A stretch of DNA of 64,000 nucleotides. It comes from Callaeas wilsoni. Taxonomy: Eukaryota > Chordata > Aves > Passeriformes > Callaeidae. This document shows, piece by piece, positions 59,966 through 64,000 of the stretch. The position numbers and the translations under genes are program-made. The number at the start of each line of letters is the position of its first letter. The stretch's first letter is position 1. Under the pieces are notes generated by a model, which was given only the letters and a program-made list of their open reading frames with translations, made no database searches and was not told the DNA's origin. The DNA lies in contig VWPU01008529.1 of assembly GCA_013398955.1 (NCBI GenBank), positions 1 through 64,000 on the forward strand, given 5' to 3'.

Positions 59966-62933
59966 TTATGTCTTATCAACTTGTTATAATATTCTACTTA
60001 TTATATCTTAATTGATATCTTACTATGAACATATACATTACTTTGAAGACTCTTTTATAAAAAAAAAAATCTTGATAGCACCAGGAATGTGTCTTGCACC
60101 TGAAAGATTGCCTAGACTTCCAAACTCAAAGGTTTTCTGGTTTTTTTTTATGTGAACAGATGTCAGATTATCATCTGTGTATAAACAGAGTAAGTCCTAT
60201 GGATAGAACAAGGCTTAAGCTCTTAGTGTTTAGCTGAATAGAATGCTAGACAACTGGAAAGTATTTTCTCCCTTTTTGGCAATTTTTAGGATGTGTTACT
60301 TTTGTGTTAAAATAAAGGGACTATGAGAAACAGTGGTTTATGTTTAATATCCATTTTGAGTTGTAGATACTGGCTCTTCATGTCTCTGTTATTGCTAATC
60401 AGAGCTGCATGGTTAATTTCCCCATAAGTCACAATGAATATTTACACTGGAATGTGTCATTGTCCTAAATGAATTTAAGGCTGCTGTCTCTTGCCAACAG
60501 GACGTGTTTCAGGAGACATCTGTTTATCCTCAGAGTCTGGCCAGTAGGGGAAAAAGAGCCAAGGGAAGCATTCTACACTTACTTGTGGATGCTGTATATA
60601 AGTTAGAGGGGTTTTTTCAGATGTTCTCCCAGTCACTATCACTGGTGCAACTTCAGTAGTAGCAGAGGTTTAAGGATACTGGCACAGGTTACAGCCGCTG
60701 TCTCCCAAGCTTTATTCATTTCAGGGCTGGGTATCTCCTGTTTAAATCTACTGGCCTGGCTTTCAGTGCTGCTAATATTTGACTCTAAATAATGCTGCAC
60801 AGCTGTGAAACAGTGTTCAAAACTGTCAGTGTGCTATGTAGACAAAGTCATGCTGTGTCAAGCAGAGCTGGACAATTGTGCAATTCGCTGACATTTTAAG
60901 TTCTTTTTCAAAATTTTAAAAAAATTAGTTTCTGTTGTATTGAGGCCCCTTCTATGATAGCTCTATGCATGCTTCATTTTTCTTGAAACAGCAGTAGTAT
61001 TATATTGGAAGCTTTTAAATTTGACAGCATTTCTTTTTTTGTGTCTCTCCAATTGTTTATGCTTGTCTTGTTAGGATGAGACTGAATGAGCGGGGAGACC
61101 TAGCTTGTTCTGAGTATTCAACACTTGTGGTGGGCAACTTGCAGTGATGATACTGCAAATAATTTTGAGCCATTAACATTTATGGAAGTAATATTCTGTT
61201 CAATGTGCTCATTACACTTTACGAACAGGAAAATGTTTTAATGTATTAATTTTAAGCCAGCTTTTCTACCTCTGGTTTTACCTCTTAGCTGGTGAGGCCA
61301 CATTTAGGATGTGAGCATGAGAGGTAATTCTCCTTGGCCTGTTCATTACACAGCGCCTCCCATGAAGCAGCATAAGCAGAGCAGAGATGAGAATCACAGT
61401 ACTACAGGCTGTACTACAACTCAGGAAATATGTCTACCTGAATTTCCCCCAAAATTTTGGTCACGTACAGTGCTCGTCTTCCACATCCAAGTTGTTGTAG
61501 ACTAAGATGATGTTACATGGAAAGGGTGCTGTGTTCAAACATTGTCAAGGGTATGTTCTTACCATACATGGCTTTTGCTGTCAGAAAAGTGCATCTTGGG
61601 ACCCACTCTGATGAGAGGAATTTGATAATGGAAGGTTATGATGAGAAAATATAATTATCTTGCATTGAAATTGCTAAAGCATGTTTTTAAATACTGAGGG
61701 ATAGTAGACAGCTAGGACAGATCAATTCATTATGGAGATCTAGGGGGAGATTCTTGCCACAGTTACAATTATATTTGATGACCTCAGTAGAGGTAAGTTT
61801 TTACCCTCTGTCATTGAATGTGGATGTGCTCATGTGCATAAATATGATGGAATACACTTGTAGGAAAAGTGTGCTAGATAAACTAACCACAGAAGGTAAA
61901 GCCCTGCTGTCATCATGATTTAAAAAAAAAGTGATGTATAGGAAATGATGAATGCCTATTGCAGGAAACTTTTCGTACCCTTTCCTATGCTTGGAATGTT
62001 TCCTAATTGGAGCTACTATTTCTTTTGACCTGCAAATCCTATCTCAAAGTATTAGGCTTTGCTTACTTGCTCTCACTCAATCTTCCTTTCTTTCATCTAC
62101 GTCCACATGAGCATATTATTTATCCTTTTGATGGATTCATGAAAACAATGCATCCATGCCCATTTATTCTGCTTTGAAGGAAAAAGCAATGAATGCATAA
62201 ATGGTGTTAGTTTACATTGAGGAATTGTGAAGAATTGAAAAACATCTTATCAAGAGAGTGCGCTGGAATTTGATTGGAAAAAAATAGTATCTGTAAACTA
62301 AAAATGGAATTATCCAAAGGTGTAAAGTCTTAATTCAGCTTGAGCTTAGACATTTAATGTTCACCTGGGGAGGTTGTTTTTCTTGGGTTGTGTGCTGACA
62401 GGACTGAAACCTCAAATGGAGCAAAATGAGTGTGCCCAGTGCACCCAGGACAAACAGGATGGCAGTGAATTTAGACACCTACAGGAAAGTTTTGAGCCAG
62501 TAGGCTTTGATAATCACATTGCTGTTTTCAACAGGACGGTGTTAGAGTGATTTGATATAAAAAGACTCTTCTTATAAAGCATGAAAAGTGATTTCTGAAC
62601 AATGTAAAAAGAGGATTTTCTGTGCCTTTTTTCCAATTTATCATGTGAGAGAAAGTGTAGAAGTAGGCTTTGGGGTATTTTTACATAATTTTAAAATGAA
62701 AGAGATCTTTGCACAGGTGGAGAAAGACAGACCTAACTCCTGGGTTTTCATTTAATAAAAAAGTCTTTATTTCCAAAATGCAATTTCAGTAGAATTAGGG
62801 GATAAAGCCTAGCCACAAACAGGAAAAGACTTTTTTGTATAAAAACCAGTGTCAAATAATCTTTGTATATTCCTCTAACTCTGGGACTGAACACATGCTT
62901 TGGATAAGTGGTGTCCAGTAAGCATTCCTCCAC

Positions 62934-62956
62934 CTCGCGTGTTTAAGTAGCGCGAG
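62934..62956. repeat. CpG-containing 6-bp inverted repeat
   Basis: CTCGCG at 62934-62939 pairs exactly with CGCGAG at 62951-62956 around an 11-base spacer. Four CpGs cluster here in a CpG-poor region. It is short enough to be chance. Confidence 0.85.
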
Positions 62957-63599
62957 ACTCTGTAGTGTGCTTTTTCAGCCCCTTAGGAAGGGCCACTAGG
63001 AAGACTGGTGAAGCATTCACCAGGAGAATAGCTCTGAGGGGTGTCATGGGTATTTAATGGGAAAAGTAAGGAAGTCCTGTAATGTCTGCAACTCTCAGGG
63101 CTGCACTCTGTAGGACTAAAGGATGCAAAACATGGCAGCATGAAGACAGTCTTTTTGCAAGTCACCTTTGTGGGGGAAGCCAGTTTCAAAGCCTAGTGAC
63201 GTATCCTGAAGAGCAGACTCTCATTTTAAGCAGCCTCAAGTCAAGCTTGTTTTGGGGACCTGCTATTTTGTCTTAACTTCAGCATTTTAATTCTTTTTTC
63301 ATAAGCAGTATCTAGGATATGAACTTTGAACATGTTTTGCCTGATTCTTGTAGGACAGGTGTACAGATAAGGTTGAATAAATGCCGTGAAAATGTTGTAG
63401 TCACAAAACAGCTATAGATGTCCTAATTCCAGACACTCAGCATTATATATTAGACAGCAGCTCTGCTCAAACAGTAAAAGAACACGTCACTATATATCCC
63501 CGTCAGATTAAAAAACTAATTTGAAAAGATTAATGTATTCCATTCCTGTTAGCCTGAATCAGATACCGCTGTGCCTACAGCAGCACTGCCTCCTGATTA

Positions 63600-63900
63600 T
63601 TGAATTTTTATGGCCTTGTAATTAATTGCAGATTCCCTGTTTTGTTCTATTTCTTTTTCTCTGACATTTTAATTTCAGCAAAAAGCAGCGGTCTCCATGC
63701 AGCCTCTCTCAGGAGATCCTAATGGCCTATAAAACAAAATGACTTATAGATATGGCACCCACTTCAGTTGGCTAGTGATTGTTCGAAACCTTGCTGATCA
63801 CGCGGAATTTAATTTTTTCCCTTCCTCTACTGTACTTATTTCTTGTCTATTAAATTGCAGCTCCAGTGTCCTGACTAACAAATGGATGGTAACAAAGTGC
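63600..63900. other. Candidate conserved noncoding element or exon flank
   Basis: The block has homeodomain-like ATTAATTG (63622) and compact, repeat-free sequence. One pyrimidine-rich acceptor ends TTTAATTTCAG at 63678; the frame after it reads KKQRSPCSLSQEILMAYKTK and then stops. A second, TATTAAATTGCAG at 63860, has a donor-like ATG then GTAACA about 27 bases later. The sequence cannot decide between regulatory element and exon. Confidence 0.2.
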
Positions 63901-64000
63901 CACCCTTCTGTAATACATTACTGTTGCCACATGCAAATTTTTTTCTTAAAAAATTGCAGTTCATTTTATCTAATTATAAATGAATAAATGACTCTTGCAC

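Larger units (their letters stand above)
59966..64000. other. Gene-poor AT-rich sequence to the window end
   Basis: No gene is recognised. Conserved-element-like texture occurs at 60300-60480 and 63600-63900. A CpG-containing inverted repeat lies at 62934-62956. Two acceptor-like sites near 63678 and 63860 are described under findings. The rest shows only short frames. Confidence 0.55.

Noticed and set aside
60593..60601. TATA-like CTGTATATAAG
   Set aside because: It lies in AT-rich DNA without a CpG island, initiator or downstream gene; such words occur by chance.

Overview
The window looks like AT-rich intronic or intergenic DNA from a bird. The interspersed repeats are CR1 LINEs (one young-looking and several diverged copies), avian-type ERV long terminal repeats and faint MIR-like SINE fragments. 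No Alu, L1 or other mammal-specific repeats were noticed. One LTR (15516-15861) and the LTR-like element ending at 45750 resemble ERVL families common in Neoaves, especially songbirds. That lineage call rests on remembered repeat families, not on a search.

Layout. Positions 1 to about 230 form a dense CpG island with a GC box, most likely the promoter or first exon of a gene. A good splice donor faces left (minus strand, at 71-72) and weaker donors face right (315-350). I therefore cannot tell whether the rest of the window is the first intron of a rightward gene or the upstream flank of a leftward one. From 231 to 64000 I find no convincing protein-coding gene. Open frames are short, and the longest ones lie in or antisense to repeats or lack coding character. 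Repeats break up the sequence: a short minus-strand CR1 at 9572, an ERVL-type solo LTR at 15516, a plus-strand CR1 at 19612, a 1.36 kb fossil CR1 with decayed reverse transcriptase at 25075, a CpG-rich LTR near 35529-36187, an ERVL-type LTR-like element ending at 45750 that contains the window's only N, and minus-strand CR1s at 55275 and 58995. MIR-like remains are at 3505, 38385 and 56500.

Between the repeats I list splice-bounded exon-like segments on both strands, the best being 10516-10781 plus, 23933-24128 plus, 37286-37323 plus and 9401-9489 minus. I also list AT-rich stretches that resemble conserved noncoding elements (36450-36870, 55970-56190, 60300-60480, 63600-63900), a pair of diverged copies of an unnamed repeat (7626 and 10057), two tandem duplications and several perfect inverted repeats. 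The exon-like and conserved-element calls are judgements by eye; such motifs occur by chance, and transcript or alignment data would settle them. I found no gene cluster, CRISPR array, tRNA, rRNA or obvious new biological system.
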